From positions 1-14,568 of the forward strand of contig DMMN01000223.1 in NCBI GenBank assembly GCA_003453835.1: DNA of 14,568 bases, read 5' to 3'. The stretch comes from Bacteroidota bacterium. GTDB taxonomy: Bacteria > Bacteroidota > Ignavibacteria > UBA10030. Below are positions 1 through 7,046 of the stretch, piece by piece. Position numbers and translations under genes: made by a program. The first letter of the stretch is position 1. Every line of letters begins with the position of its first letter. The notes beneath the pieces were generated by a model. It searched no databases and had not been told where the DNA came from. It was given only the letters and a program-made list of their open reading frames with translations.

Positions 1-41
1 GGAGCGGGATGGAAGAAGGGGAAGGGACGCGTTTCAGGCAT
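1..41 (-). CDS. Possible 5' end of an unidentified gene (runs off the window)
   Basis: An ATG at 41-39 opens a frame that stays open to the left edge and reads MPETRPFPFFHPA. It lies just past the hairpin that follows ccmF, where a new gene would be expected. There is no clear Shine-Dalgarno sequence in front of the ATG, and 13 codons are too few to judge coding character or family. The start could also be a TTG a codon or more upstream, or the stretch could be non-coding. Confidence 0.22.
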   Translation of the reverse strand, partial: MPETRPFPFFHPA

Positions 42-92
42 CAACGCGGACAGCGTGAAGAGCTCGAGCCACAAACATTAGGATCTAGATTA

Positions 93-132
93 CTCGGAGC
101 GAGGGAGGAGCCATCATCCTCCCCTCTCCGAG
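93..132 (-). terminator. Terminator-like hairpin after ccmF
   Basis: A long interrupted inverted repeat starts 3 nt past the ccmF stop codon. The outer arms CTCGGAG/CTCCGAG (93-99 with 126-132) and inner arms GGGAGGA/TCCTCCC (103-109 with 117-123) are separated by a small internal loop, with a 7-nt apical loop. The stem is GC-rich and well placed to end the ccm transcript. No good U-tract follows on the minus strand (the next bases are TAATCTAG), so it may be Rho-assisted or serve as a 3' stabiliser. Confidence 0.45.
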
Positions 133-135
133 GGT

Positions 136-2496
136 TTATTCTTCGACTGACGATGAACTTTTCAGACGCGCCTCGCTTCCTCGCCGGAGGATCGTCAGAC
201 AAAATCCGACCACAAGCGCCACCGTTCCGATCCAGACAAGGTTGATCATCGGCTTCACGCTGGCTTCGATCACGAGCGTCTCTCCCTTCTGTTTCGTCAA
301 TACATCCACCGGCAACGCCACGGTGATCTCAACCTTGGATCTCGATCTCTCGTCACGGTCGGGCATCATGCGCACGAGATTGAACTCGTACGAGCTCCCG
401 TCACCGGCGAGGTACGTCGCCGGGACGAACTCGTTGCCTGCTCCGTCGTTCCGCATTTGTACCGTCAGAGGTTTCTTCCGGCCATCTTCGGCCACCTCGA
501 GTTTGACATTGATGACGAAGTTCCTCCCCTCGAGCATCGCTCCCTTCTCGAAATTATTGAAGTCGAAATCCACGAAGGTGATTTTGAGATTACCGACAGC
601 GGCGACGCCCCCCTTCTGCAGCGTGAGCGACTGCTCTTCTCCCTTGCTCGGTTGCTCAACCGAGACGGGAGATACATAGAAATCTTTGTTGATGAAATTG
701 ACCAAGTCGGGGTGACGTAAGGTCGACTGTTCTGTGAAATGCATCGACGGCGCCACCGTCCTACGCACGTCCCCTTTTGCGACCTCGATGTTGAAAGCGT
801 ACCGATCACGGTCAAGCGCCTTGTAGCCTACGTACGTGAGTTGGTATCCAAGCGCCTCCACCGACTTGTCCCGTTCAAGCGAAACCGTCGCTTTGTCGTC
901 GTACCGCTCCGAGGTGACAAATCCCAGACACATGACCGCGATGCCGATGTGCGCAATAGAGCCACCGACGAACTTCGGATTCCCCATGAAGACTCCGTAT
1001 CCGACCTGAAGGTTGGCAAACAAGGAAAAGGCCGAGCAGAACGTAAAGAGGAGAATCAGGAATTCTTCGGAGCCCATCAACAAGACAAGAAACGTCGTCG
1101 CGAGGGCCAATCCGGTTGGAACGGCCATGCTTTTCAGAATCGTGCCGGCTTTGGAGTGCTGCCACCAGAGCAATTGGCCAAGCCCGGAGAGAAACGTGAT
1201 AGCGATCCCGAGCGGCAGATTCGTTTTCACATAATACATCATCTCGACGGCGGAAGCTTTCCCTTTCAGAATCGAAGTGATGATCGGAGAGGAAGTTCCG
1301 ATCACAACGAAAAGGGCGACAAAGCTAAGAGCGAAGGCGCCCAGGAAAAGGGCGAACTCCCGTGAAAGCAATGAATGCTCAACCGGAATCTTCGGCATCT
1401 CCTTCATTCGTATGAAAAGGAGCCCGAATCCGATGGTTGCGAAGAGCGCGATGAATCCCAACAACAGCCAATAGACCCACATGCCGGGATCGACGAACGA
1501 ATGAACCGACGTGTCACCCAGAACGCCGCTCCGCGTCAGAAACGTGCTGTAAAGGACCGTGATGAACGTGAGAAGACTGAGAACAAAATTCGTTTTCACG
1601 AACGCACCACTCTTCCGCTGCGTAAGAGTAGTGTGAATTGAGGCAACGCACAGGAGCCAGGGAATGAGGGAGGAATTTTCAACCGGATCCCACCCCCAGA
1701 AACCACCCCAGCCAAGAGTCTCATACGCCCAATATCCTCCAAGGATGATGCCCGTTCCGAGCACCATGGCTCCGAACACAGACCAAGGGGTGGCCACTCG
1801 AATCCACGAGTTGTAGTCTCTCTTCATTAGCCCGGCCACGGCATGCGCGTACGGCACGGTCATCGAAGAGAATCCGATGAACAGAATCTGTGGGTGGATG
1901 ACCATCCAGTAGTTCTGAAGAAGAGCATTCAGTCCCTTCCCCTCCACCGGATATTGAGCCCACACGCCTTTTGCCTCATCGATCATCACGTAGTTTGTCA
2001 GTCCGGGAGGTATAGGCCCGTTCCGGAGGAGATCGTTCGGAAAGCTCTCCCAGATGAGCGTGAATGGATTCTTGACGACGAGCATGAGGAAGAGGAACGA
2101 GAGGACGAGGGAATAGATCGACATCACCTCGGGCTCATAGTCCTTTCGGGAGGAGTAGTGCATCAAAAACACGCCGATGACCGCGGCATAGAGAGCCCAG
2201 AGCGTAAAGCTTCCCTCCTGGCCCGCGTAGAAAGTCGAGATCAGGAGTGGAAGAGGAAGGTCGGTGGAGCTGTGGTTCCAGACATAGGTGTATTGGAAAC
2301 GATGGGTGAGAATAAGATAGAGGAAGATTGTAGCGGAGGTCATGAACGACATCGCCGCGAGGTGATAACTTGTCCGGGCGAACCCAAGCAGGCGATTTGA
2401 TTGTTCTCGATGTACGCGATAGTAAAGAAACGCCGCGGCGAGCGCAGACAAGAAAGCAATCTTTACAATGACCGCACCGATATGGCCGATCAACAT
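136..2496 (-). CDS. ccmF: Cytochrome c heme lyase subunit CcmF
   Basis: CcmF is the integral membrane heme lyase of cytochrome c maturation. It takes heme from holo-CcmE and attaches it to CXXCH apocytochromes on the outer face of the cytoplasmic membrane. The 786-residue product is strongly hydrophobic, with many membrane segments. It has the tryptophan-rich WWD motif WGGFWGWDPVEN at about 263-274, the family motif AGQEGSFTLW at 91-100, and candidate heme-ligand histidines H201 (MVIHP), H288, H332 (SVHSF) and H516 (AHIG). About 220 residues (roughly 528-748) form a soluble, presumably periplasmic domain before a last membrane helix at about 751-770. Classical CcmF proteins are about 650 aa, so this domain is enlarged. 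The ATG is supported by a strong AAGGAGGA 5 nt upstream. It is the last gene of the ccm block but is separated from ccmE by a terminator. NrfE/CcsA-type relatives share the WWD motif, but length and context favour CcmF. Confidence 0.95.
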   Translation of the reverse strand: MLIGHIGAVIVKIAFLSALAAAFLYYRVHREQSNRLLGFARTSYHLAAMSFMTSATIFLYLILTHRFQYTYVWNHSSTDLPLPLLISTFYAGQEGSFTLWALYAAVIGVFLMHYSSRKDYEPEVMSIYSLVLSFLFLMLVVKNPFTLIWESFPNDLLRNGPIPPGLTNYVMIDEAKGVWAQYPVEGKGLNALLQNYWMVIHPQILFIGFSSMTVPYAHAVAGLMKRDYNSWIRVATPWSVFGAMVLGTGIILGGYWAYETLGWGGFWGWDPVENSSLIPWLLCVASIHTTLTQRKSGAFVKTNFVLSLLTFITVLYSTFLTRSGVLGDTSVHSFVDPGMWVYWLLLGFIALFATIGFGLLFIRMKEMPKIPVEHSLLSREFALFLGAFALSFVALFVVIGTSSPIITSILKGKASAVEMMYYVKTNLPLGIAITFLSGLGQLLWWQHSKAGTILKSMAVPTGLALATTFLVLLMGSEEFLILLFTFCSAFSLFANLQVGYGVFMGNPKFVGGSIAHIGIAVMCLGFVTSERYDDKATVSLERDKSVEALGYQLTYVGYKALDRDRYAFNIEVAKGDVRRTVAPSMHFTEQSTLRHPDLVNFINKDFYVSPVSVEQPSKGEEQSLTLQKGGVAAVGNLKITFVDFDFNNFEKGAMLEGRNFVINVKLEVAEDGRKKPLTVQMRNDGAGNEFVPATYLAGDGSSYEFNLVRMMPDRDERSRSKVEITVALPVDVLTKQKGETLVIEASVKPMINLVWIGTVALVVGFCLTILRRGSEARLKSSSSVEE

Positions 2497-2501
2497 CCGA
2501 C

Positions 2502-2509
2502 TCCTCCTT
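2502..2509 (-). promoter_or_regulatory. Strong ribosome binding site of ccmF
   Basis: The minus strand reads AAGGAGGA, a near-perfect Shine-Dalgarno sequence 5 nt before the ccmF ATG (2496-2494). It fixes the start. It contrasts with the weak or absent sites of most upstream genes, which rely on overlap and coupling, and so suits a gene translated independently of its neighbours. Confidence 0.8.
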
Positions 2510-2554
2510 CGTTACCAAGTGTGTAAGAACGGTTCCTGAAAACCGCGTTGCCGA

Positions 2555-2580
2555 ACAAAAACCCCGCCTCGCGGGGTTTG
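2555..2580 (-). terminator. Intrinsic terminator between ccmE and ccmF
   Basis: Arms AAACCCCGC and GCGGGGTTT (2560-2568 and 2572-2580) form a perfect 9-bp stem with a 3-nt loop. On the minus strand the stem runs into TTTTTGTT (2562-2555), the textbook form of a Rho-independent terminator. The plus strand has no T-run after the stem, so it acts in the minus direction. It lies 127 nt past the ccmE stop and 59 nt before the ccmF start, so it would end or attenuate the ccmA-E transcript ahead of ccmF. Confidence 0.88.
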
Positions 2581-2582
2581 CC

Positions 2583-2613
2583 TAGAGCTCTCTCCTTGTG
2601 AGCCGAGCCTAGA
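2583..2613 (-). other. Weak hairpin in the ccmE-ccmF spacer
   Basis: CTAG and GCTC (2583-2591, with one bulged base) can pair with GAGC and CTAG (2606-2613) to make an 8-bp stem. On the minus strand its loop holds AAGGAGA, but no start codon follows at a usable distance. It sits immediately before the intrinsic terminator. The remaining spacer (2614-2706) shows no gene or clear promoter. The hairpin could be incidental, or part of an attenuator or small 3' RNA. Confidence 0.25.
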
Positions 2614-2706
2614 TTTTCACCGACTGTGTCTACGCTGAATTCCCGAAGCACGCAACTCGTGAAGCACAAAGGAAGATCCTTGGGTCGTTCCTCTTGTGAC
2701 CCCTCT

Positions 2707-3096
2707 CTACAGGCTCTTCTTGACAGCTTCTGCGTCCCCCTCGTACTTCGAGGGACACTTCGTGAGAACTTCCGTCGCATGGAACTCCTCTCCGCTAAAC
2801 CTTCCTTTTGCGACGACGCTCTCTGCAATCTCGAAGTTATTGGGTTTGGCCCCCTGAAGAACGACCTTTACCGTGCGATCGGCATCGTCCTTCATAAAGA
2901 ACGAGAATTGAACCTTCTCCGGATCGAATGACGTTGCCTGGTCTTTCACCCAGGTCCCTTTAACCTGAGCTTTCTTGTTAGCTCGCTGAGCTGCCGCGAA
3001 GTCCATATACTCAACGTTCGACTCGATAAAATTCACCGCGCCCAGGACGATCCCGACCGCAACCACGACCACTCCGACGATAATCTTTGCCTTCAT
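2707..3096 (-). CDS. ccmE: Periplasmic heme chaperone CcmE, cysteine (CxxxY) type
   Basis: CcmE is a membrane-anchored heme chaperone that receives heme from CcmC and passes it to CcmF. The 129-residue product has an N-terminal membrane anchor (about 4-24) followed by a small beta-barrel domain, as in the OB-fold family. The heme attachment site reads TKCPSKYEG: Cys114 and Tyr118 form CxxxY in place of the classical HxxxY, whose His binds heme covalently. Cys-type CcmE is known from Desulfovibrio-like bacteria and archaea and is a hallmark of System I*. The flexible C-terminal tail after the motif is short. The ATG lies 4 nt after the ccmD stop, with AAGGGATG upstream overlapping that stop, so the two are probably coupled. 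Confidence 0.93.
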   Translation of the reverse strand: MKAKIIVGVVVVAVGIVLGAVNFIESNVEYMDFAAAQRANKKAQVKGTWVKDQATSFDPEKVQFSFFMKDDADRTVKVVLQGAKPNNFEIAESVVAKGRFSGEEFHATEVLTKCPSKYEGDAEAVKKSL

Positions 3097-3100
3097 AATG

Positions 3101-3238
3101 TCATCCCTTCTTAATCAGTTTCTCCAGTTCAGCCAGTTTTTTGTCAAGTCTCAGCAGGTAGAGCACGATGCCTCCCCAGATAAGGAGGACGATGCCGAGA
3201 ACGATATAGAGTTGATGTTCCGCCAAGAACTCTTCCAT
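3101..3238 (-). CDS. ccmD: Small membrane protein CcmD
   Basis: This 45-codon gene sits exactly where ccmD is expected between ccmC and ccmE. The product begins MEEFLAEHQLYIVLGIVLL and has one membrane helix (about residues 11-29). A charged segment follows, with a leucine/lysine heptad-like pattern (RLDKKLAELEKLIKK), which is the usual CcmD architecture. CcmD helps CcmABC release holo-CcmE from CcmC. It starts 7 nt after the ccmC stop, with AGGA overlapping that stop region, and ends 4 nt before ccmE. Identity rests on position, size and topology, because CcmD sequences are poorly conserved. Confidence 0.85.
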   Translation of the reverse strand: MEEFLAEHQLYIVLGIVLLIWGGIVLYLLRLDKKLAELEKLIKKG

Positions 3239-3245
3239 GAGATCC

Positions 3246-3953
3246 TCAGTGTTGTTGTCGTGAGTGTTCGTGCTCCAATCGCGCCGCGCGTATTCTCAGG
3301 TTGAGTAACCAGATGAAGAGCAACGTGAAGCCAAGAAGTGAGAGATAGAAGAACACGCGCATGTTGCCTGCAATCATCCCTGATTGCATCAACGGACCTT
3401 TCCCGCTCGGATCGTCCCTCGCCCCGGGATGGAGGCCGGCCATCATGCGAGGCATGACGAACACGAAAAACGGGACTGTCAGACCGGCGATGATCGAGTA
3501 GACGGCAGAAAGGGATGCTCGCTTTTCATCGGACTCGATAGCCGAGCGGAGCGCAAAATAGGCCCCGTAGATGAGCAGGAGAATGAAGATAGATGTTTGT
3601 CGGGGATCCCAATTCCAGAATGTTCCCCAATTGAATCTCGCCCACAATGCACCCGTCACGGTCGCCAGAATGCAGAACAGAAGCCCCAATCCCGCTGCGG
3701 ACACGGACTTGTAGTCGTCCTCGATATTCTTCGTTCGGAGATAGCGAATGCCGAAGAACGTCCCCACAAGAAACGCCAGCACGGAGGTCCATGCGGTCGG
3801 CACGTGAAAGAAGATATTGCGGGCCTTGTCCTCCAAACCCGGAATCAGAGGAAACTCAAAAAATCCTGCCGGCTCAAGGGACATCGGAATGCCGATGCCG
3901 GCAACGATGACAAGCGTAATGAGGATAATGGAACCGTATTTGACGTATGTCAT
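3246..3953 (-). CDS. ccmC: Heme transporter/handling protein CcmC
   Basis: CcmC is a six-helix membrane protein of the heme-handling family. It binds heme at its outer face and loads it onto CcmE. The 235-residue product carries the WWD motif WGTFWNWDPRQT (109-120), flanked by the two expected external histidines, H50 (FFHVPTAW) and H175 (GLHPG). Its length matches the family. The start is well supported by GGAAGGA about 5 nt upstream, inside the end of ccmB, with only 1 nt between the ccmB stop and the ccmC ATG. Ccs-type CcsA shares the fold, but size and neighbours indicate CcmC. Confidence 0.96.
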   Translation of the reverse strand: MTYVKYGSIILITLVIVAGIGIPMSLEPAGFFEFPLIPGLEDKARNIFFHVPTAWTSVLAFLVGTFFGIRYLRTKNIEDDYKSVSAAGLGLLFCILATVTGALWARFNWGTFWNWDPRQTSIFILLLIYGAYFALRSAIESDEKRASLSAVYSIIAGLTVPFFVFVMPRMMAGLHPGARDDPSGKGPLMQSGMIAGNMRVFFYLSLLGFTLLFIWLLNLRIRAARLEHEHSRQQH

Positions 3954-3954
3954 T

Positions 3955-4632
3955 CTAGTCCTTCCATACGAAGTCGAACAGCAGGAACGATCCGCCCGTC
4001 ATCACAAGGATGTAGCCGGCGAGAATCTGGAAGTCCTCCAGCGCGTCCGAAAATGGGGCGCCTTCGAGCGCTTTGGTCGTTGCGTTCATTACCGTCATCA
4101 GCAGAACGATCAGGATTGGAAACGAAAGTACCGGATAGAGGGTTCCTCTGGTGTTGGCCTTCGCCACAATCGCAGCAATGATCGTGGCGGCAGCGGCAAA
4201 CCCCAGACTCCCCAACAACACGGTCGCGAAGAATATCGAACTCGACTTGATAATGAAATATTCGGAAAACACGATTGTGTACAATAACGTCACCGCGACC
4301 GTAAGCGAGATGGTGAGCACCGCGTTGAAGATAAGTTTTCCGAAATATACGACCGACGGGGAGGCAACGAGTTGAAGGGTCATCGTCGTTCCTCGTTCTT
4401 CTTCACTCACGAAGATCCTCGAGAGGCTGGACATCGCCGTGAAGAAGACCACGACCCAGTACATCCCCGAGAGGGTGGAAGGGCTCGGCTGATCGGAGCG
4501 CAAGGCGAAGAGAATCGTCGCGACCGACGTCACCACAAACATCAGAAGTGCGTTCAGAGCGTACCGCGTTCGTAATTCGGACTGCAGGTCCTTCTGAAAC
4601 AACGCAAATGTGCTGGAGAGCGCGCTCCTCAT
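3955..4632 (-). CDS. ccmB: Heme exporter permease CcmB
   Basis: CcmB is the membrane subunit of the CcmAB ABC complex, whose ATP hydrolysis drives release of heme-loaded CcmE. The product is 225 aa from the chosen ATG (4632), close to the usual 220. It has the characteristic N-terminal amphipathic start (FALFQKDLQSELRTRY), a cytosolic EEERGT segment, and about six membrane helices. The frame is also open from an ATG at 4713, directly after the ccmA stop (TAGATG). The extra 27 residues are polar and not expected for the family, so I prefer the internal ATG, which has a weak GGGGA upstream. Confidence 0.9.
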   Translation of the reverse strand: MRSALSSTFALFQKDLQSELRTRYALNALLMFVVTSVATILFALRSDQPSPSTLSGMYWVVVFFTAMSSLSRIFVSEEERGTTMTLQLVASPSVVYFGKLIFNAVLTISLTVAVTLLYTIVFSEYFIIKSSSIFFATVLLGSLGFAAAATIIAAIVAKANTRGTLYPVLSFPILIVLLMTVMNATTKALEGAPFSDALEDFQILAGYILVMTGGSFLLFDFVWKD

Positions 4633-4713
4633 GACGTCCCCAAAGTAATGAAAACCTCCAGGAACAGCAAGGCATTGATCGAGGTGCACCGCTTGACGAT
4701 TCCGATCATCCAT

Positions 4714-5337
4714 CTATCCCAGGTCGATCCGCCGTTGACACCATCCCGCTTCCTGCTCGTCATTGGTCGCAACAACCAGGAATCCGGCGTTCCGCTGCTC
4801 GCGCACCACCGCCTTCACGATCTCAATGCCTTCGGCATCGAGGTTTGATGTCGGCTCGTCAAGGAAGAGCGCCTGCGGCGTATGCAGAAGGGCAAAGCAG
4901 TATTTAAGGCGTTGCTTCATCCCGGAAGAATATGTCCGAACATAATCATCTTGCCGACTTCCCAACCCAAAACGTTCCAGCATGTGCAGGGCTCGATCAT
5001 GATCAGAAGTTCCGTTTGCTCTGATGTTCGAAAGCACGAGAAGATTCTCCAATCCCGTAAACTCGTCGTAGAGTTGCAGGTACGGTGAAACCAATCCCAC
5101 CTTGTGCTTCGCATCGTCAATCTCCAGCATCGTTCCACCGCTCCGGTATTCGACCTTCCCCCTCGTGGGAGCCAGCAGCCCGCACAATGTCTTCACGAGC
5201 GTTGACTTCCCCGAGCCGTTCCTCCCGGTGATTGCAAGTGATTCATTGAACGCGAGCGTAAACGAGAGGTCTCGGAAGATGCTGCGGCGATTGAACTCCT
5301 TCGTTAGCCCGTTGACGGTTAACTCGAAATCGATCAT
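4714..5337 (-). CDS. ccmA: Heme exporter ATP-binding protein CcmA
   Basis: CcmA is the cytosolic ATPase of CcmAB. From the ATG at 5337 the product is 207 aa, the usual length. It has Walker A GRNGSGKST (38-46), signature SSGMKQR (137-143) and Walker B ALFLDEP (156-162) with a D-loop SNLD. Two switch residues differ from the general ABC pattern. The H-loop position reads VVATND, with Asn for His, and the Q-loop region reads VSPYLQLYDEFTGLEN, with no Gln at the usual spot. I recall similar wording in CcmA-like ATPases of Bacteroidota relatives, which I cannot verify here. The ATG overlaps the stop of the upstream protease gene as ATGA. GGAAGGTGG lies about 10-13 nt upstream. An earlier in-frame ATG at 5379 would add 14 non-conserved residues. 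Confidence 0.93.
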   Translation of the reverse strand: MIDFELTVNGLTKEFNRRSIFRDLSFTLAFNESLAITGRNGSGKSTLVKTLCGLLAPTRGKVEYRSGGTMLEIDDAKHKVGLVSPYLQLYDEFTGLENLLVLSNIRANGTSDHDRALHMLERFGLGSRQDDYVRTYSSGMKQRLKYCFALLHTPQALFLDEPTSNLDAEGIEIVKAVVREQRNAGFLVVATNDEQEAGWCQRRIDLG

Positions 5338-7046
5338 TGGACGATCGCCACCTTCCATTGGAACGCCGCATCGTCGCATTGAGCGTGAACAAAGTAGATG
5401 CCGGACGGAATCCTCTCTTGAAGATCTCTTGAAGGAACATAGATCAGCTTGTTTCCGAAAACGTCGACGATCGGATATCGCTGGGAGAACATCGCATCCA
5501 ATGAACCGCTCAGGAACGTGATCTGGGCATCGGCACTCCGGGTTCCGACAACCGGCAGAATCAACCGTTGCGCGTCACGGATTCGAAGCGGATTCGGAGA
5601 GGGCTCCAGGGCCGTCGCCGCATTTCCTCTCGACGAAGATTCGAGGTACAACGTCCGCCACACATGTGCCGGTGTTGAGGAGAATCCGATCATCGCGCCT
5701 CCCCTGAGCTTCTGGAACGGCGAAGAAGGATGGCTGGAAGAGAGGATGAGATCGAACGCGCGGTCGGTCGGTCTGGCGACGACTGCGGCATCCGCCTCCA
5801 CGTTGACGACGATCGCGGTGACAGTGTCCGAGGCAAGGGAGAACTGGTAGAACTGCGTGGAGAGTGGATAGGCCGAGGTCGAGACACTTGTGGAGAAGCC
5901 GTTGAAATTGGACGCCATGTTTGGTGAGAATCGGGAATAGTACTTTCCCTCAGGGTAGAATCGTGCCGAGTCGGCACGGTCGGCGGTGAAGTAGTTCCAG
6001 AAACTGAAGAGCGTGAATTCAGATTCAAGGCTCGATCCTCGCCGTTGGAGAATCTTTGCCGCGCTCCTGAGAAAAGGCTGCGACTTCATCTCCGTCCAGA
6101 TTTCCTTCATGACATCCTGGCCATACCGTCTCACAAGGAAATGTGCCCAGATGGACCGCTCGTAGCCATAGTAGATCGGACCTGCGTAGGTGGTGAAGGA
6201 AAAGGAGCGGTTCTGAGTATCTTTGAATCGCTCGAAGTAGAATCGGACATCGAAATGGTAGTCGTTGATGAAATCGTAGACGACGTCTTCCATCCAGGAG
6301 GAGGAGAGCTCATAGAAGTAGAAATCGAAATTCGGGACTTCCTGCCAGATGCCATAGGATCCGACTTGTATCGCGTGAAGGAATTCGTGAGCCACTGTGA
6401 CCTTGAGACCCAGCAGCCCCGGTGTCCGATGCCCCAGATAATCGTTGTCAATCTCCATATAGGTTGCGAAACGCTGATTCGGAGTGCTCTCGATGAGATC
6501 GCCCGGAGTCCACCAGGTATTCCCGAAAACCCCTGTTCCAAGATCGGATACGTACACGTCATACTCGTCGCCACCTCCCTGCTGCAGATCTGTGGGAGGC
6601 GCGCTGTAGCCAAGAATCTCCACCTCGACCCGGCGGCAGTAGTCAAGCACCGCGGCCACCGAGTCGATGTATTGCTCATGGCTTTTTTCGATCAAGGCGG
6701 GATTCCCTCCCGGATTCAAGAGCGCCGGCTTGTGAGCGCCCGTGGTGTCATAATGAATTCGAAAGAATCCCGCCGGACTCAACTTACTCTTGTGTCGTCC
6801 CGGCCGCTGAAGACTTCGGGCGATCTGCACCTTTGCCATCGGTTCGAGCTGTTGCCAGCGGGCAAACGCCGCGACCAGAAGGGATGTGCCGCACTTCGGT
6901 TCCGGGGCGCTGTCCACGGACCTGTCATCTTGCCGCGCATAGCGATTGAGTGCCTCCCATGCTCCGCCTCGTTGACCGTAGACATTCGATGTGGCCAGTA
7001 AAACCAGCCACGCCGCTGCGTTGAAGGTCCTACTGAGGAGGTTCAT
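5334..7046 (-). CDS. Secreted zinc metalloprotease with a C-terminal Por/T9SS-type sorting tail
   Basis: Predicted extracellular protease of the MXAN_6640-like putative metallopeptidase type. From the ATG at 7046 the product is 570 aa with a signal peptide (about 1-24, ending NVYG/Q). A zinc site HEFLH (220-224) lies in VTVAHEFLHAIQVGSYG, and SSSWMEDVVYD (248-258) offers E253 as third ligand. The last 89 residues begin PSPNPLRI (482) and end with DVFGNKLIYV, LQERIPSGIYFVHAQ and KVAIVQ. This is the pattern of Por secretion-system sorting domains, so export through a type IX system is likely; none of its components is in this window. A start at 7079 would put 11 polar residues before the signal peptide. 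It overlaps the upstream propeller gene by 17 nt and ccmA by 4 nt (ATGA). No strong ribosome site is visible. The substrate is unknown. Confidence 0.82.
   Translation of the reverse strand: MNLLSRTFNAAAWLVLLATSNVYGQRGGAWEALNRYARQDDRSVDSAPEPKCGTSLLVAAFARWQQLEPMAKVQIARSLQRPGRHKSKLSPAGFFRIHYDTTGAHKPALLNPGGNPALIEKSHEQYIDSVAAVLDYCRRVEVEILGYSAPPTDLQQGGGDEYDVYVSDLGTGVFGNTWWTPGDLIESTPNQRFATYMEIDNDYLGHRTPGLLGLKVTVAHEFLHAIQVGSYGIWQEVPNFDFYFYELSSSWMEDVVYDFINDYHFDVRFYFERFKDTQNRSFSFTTYAGPIYYGYERSIWAHFLVRRYGQDVMKEIWTEMKSQPFLRSAAKILQRRGSSLESEFTLFSFWNYFTADRADSARFYPEGKYYSRFSPNMASNFNGFSTSVSTSAYPLSTQFYQFSLASDTVTAIVVNVEADAAVVARPTDRAFDLILSSSHPSSPFQKLRGGAMIGFSSTPAHVWRTLYLESSSRGNAATALEPSPNPLRIRDAQRLILPVVGTRSADAQITFLSGSLDAMFSQRYPIVDVFGNKLIYVPSRDLQERIPSGIYFVHAQCDDAAFQWKVAIVQ

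Noticed and set aside
739..1365. Plus-strand open frame of 208 codons opposite ccmF
   Set aside because: Highly charged translation without domains, a shadow of the ccmF codons.
2581..2706. Possible tRNA or known small RNA before the terminator
   Set aside because: I could not fold a cloverleaf or recognise a known RNA; only one weak hairpin is present.
2490..2828. Minus-strand open frame of 112 codons across the ccmE end, the terminator and the ccmF start
   Set aside because: It runs through a strong intrinsic terminator and overlaps ccmE and ccmF in another frame. The translation is not protein-like and there is no supporting ribosome site.
6045..7001. Plus-strand open frame of 318 codons opposite the metalloprotease gene
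   Set aside because: It is antisense to a gene with a signal peptide, zinc site and sorting tail. The plus-strand product has no motif and there is no promoter or ribosome site to support it.
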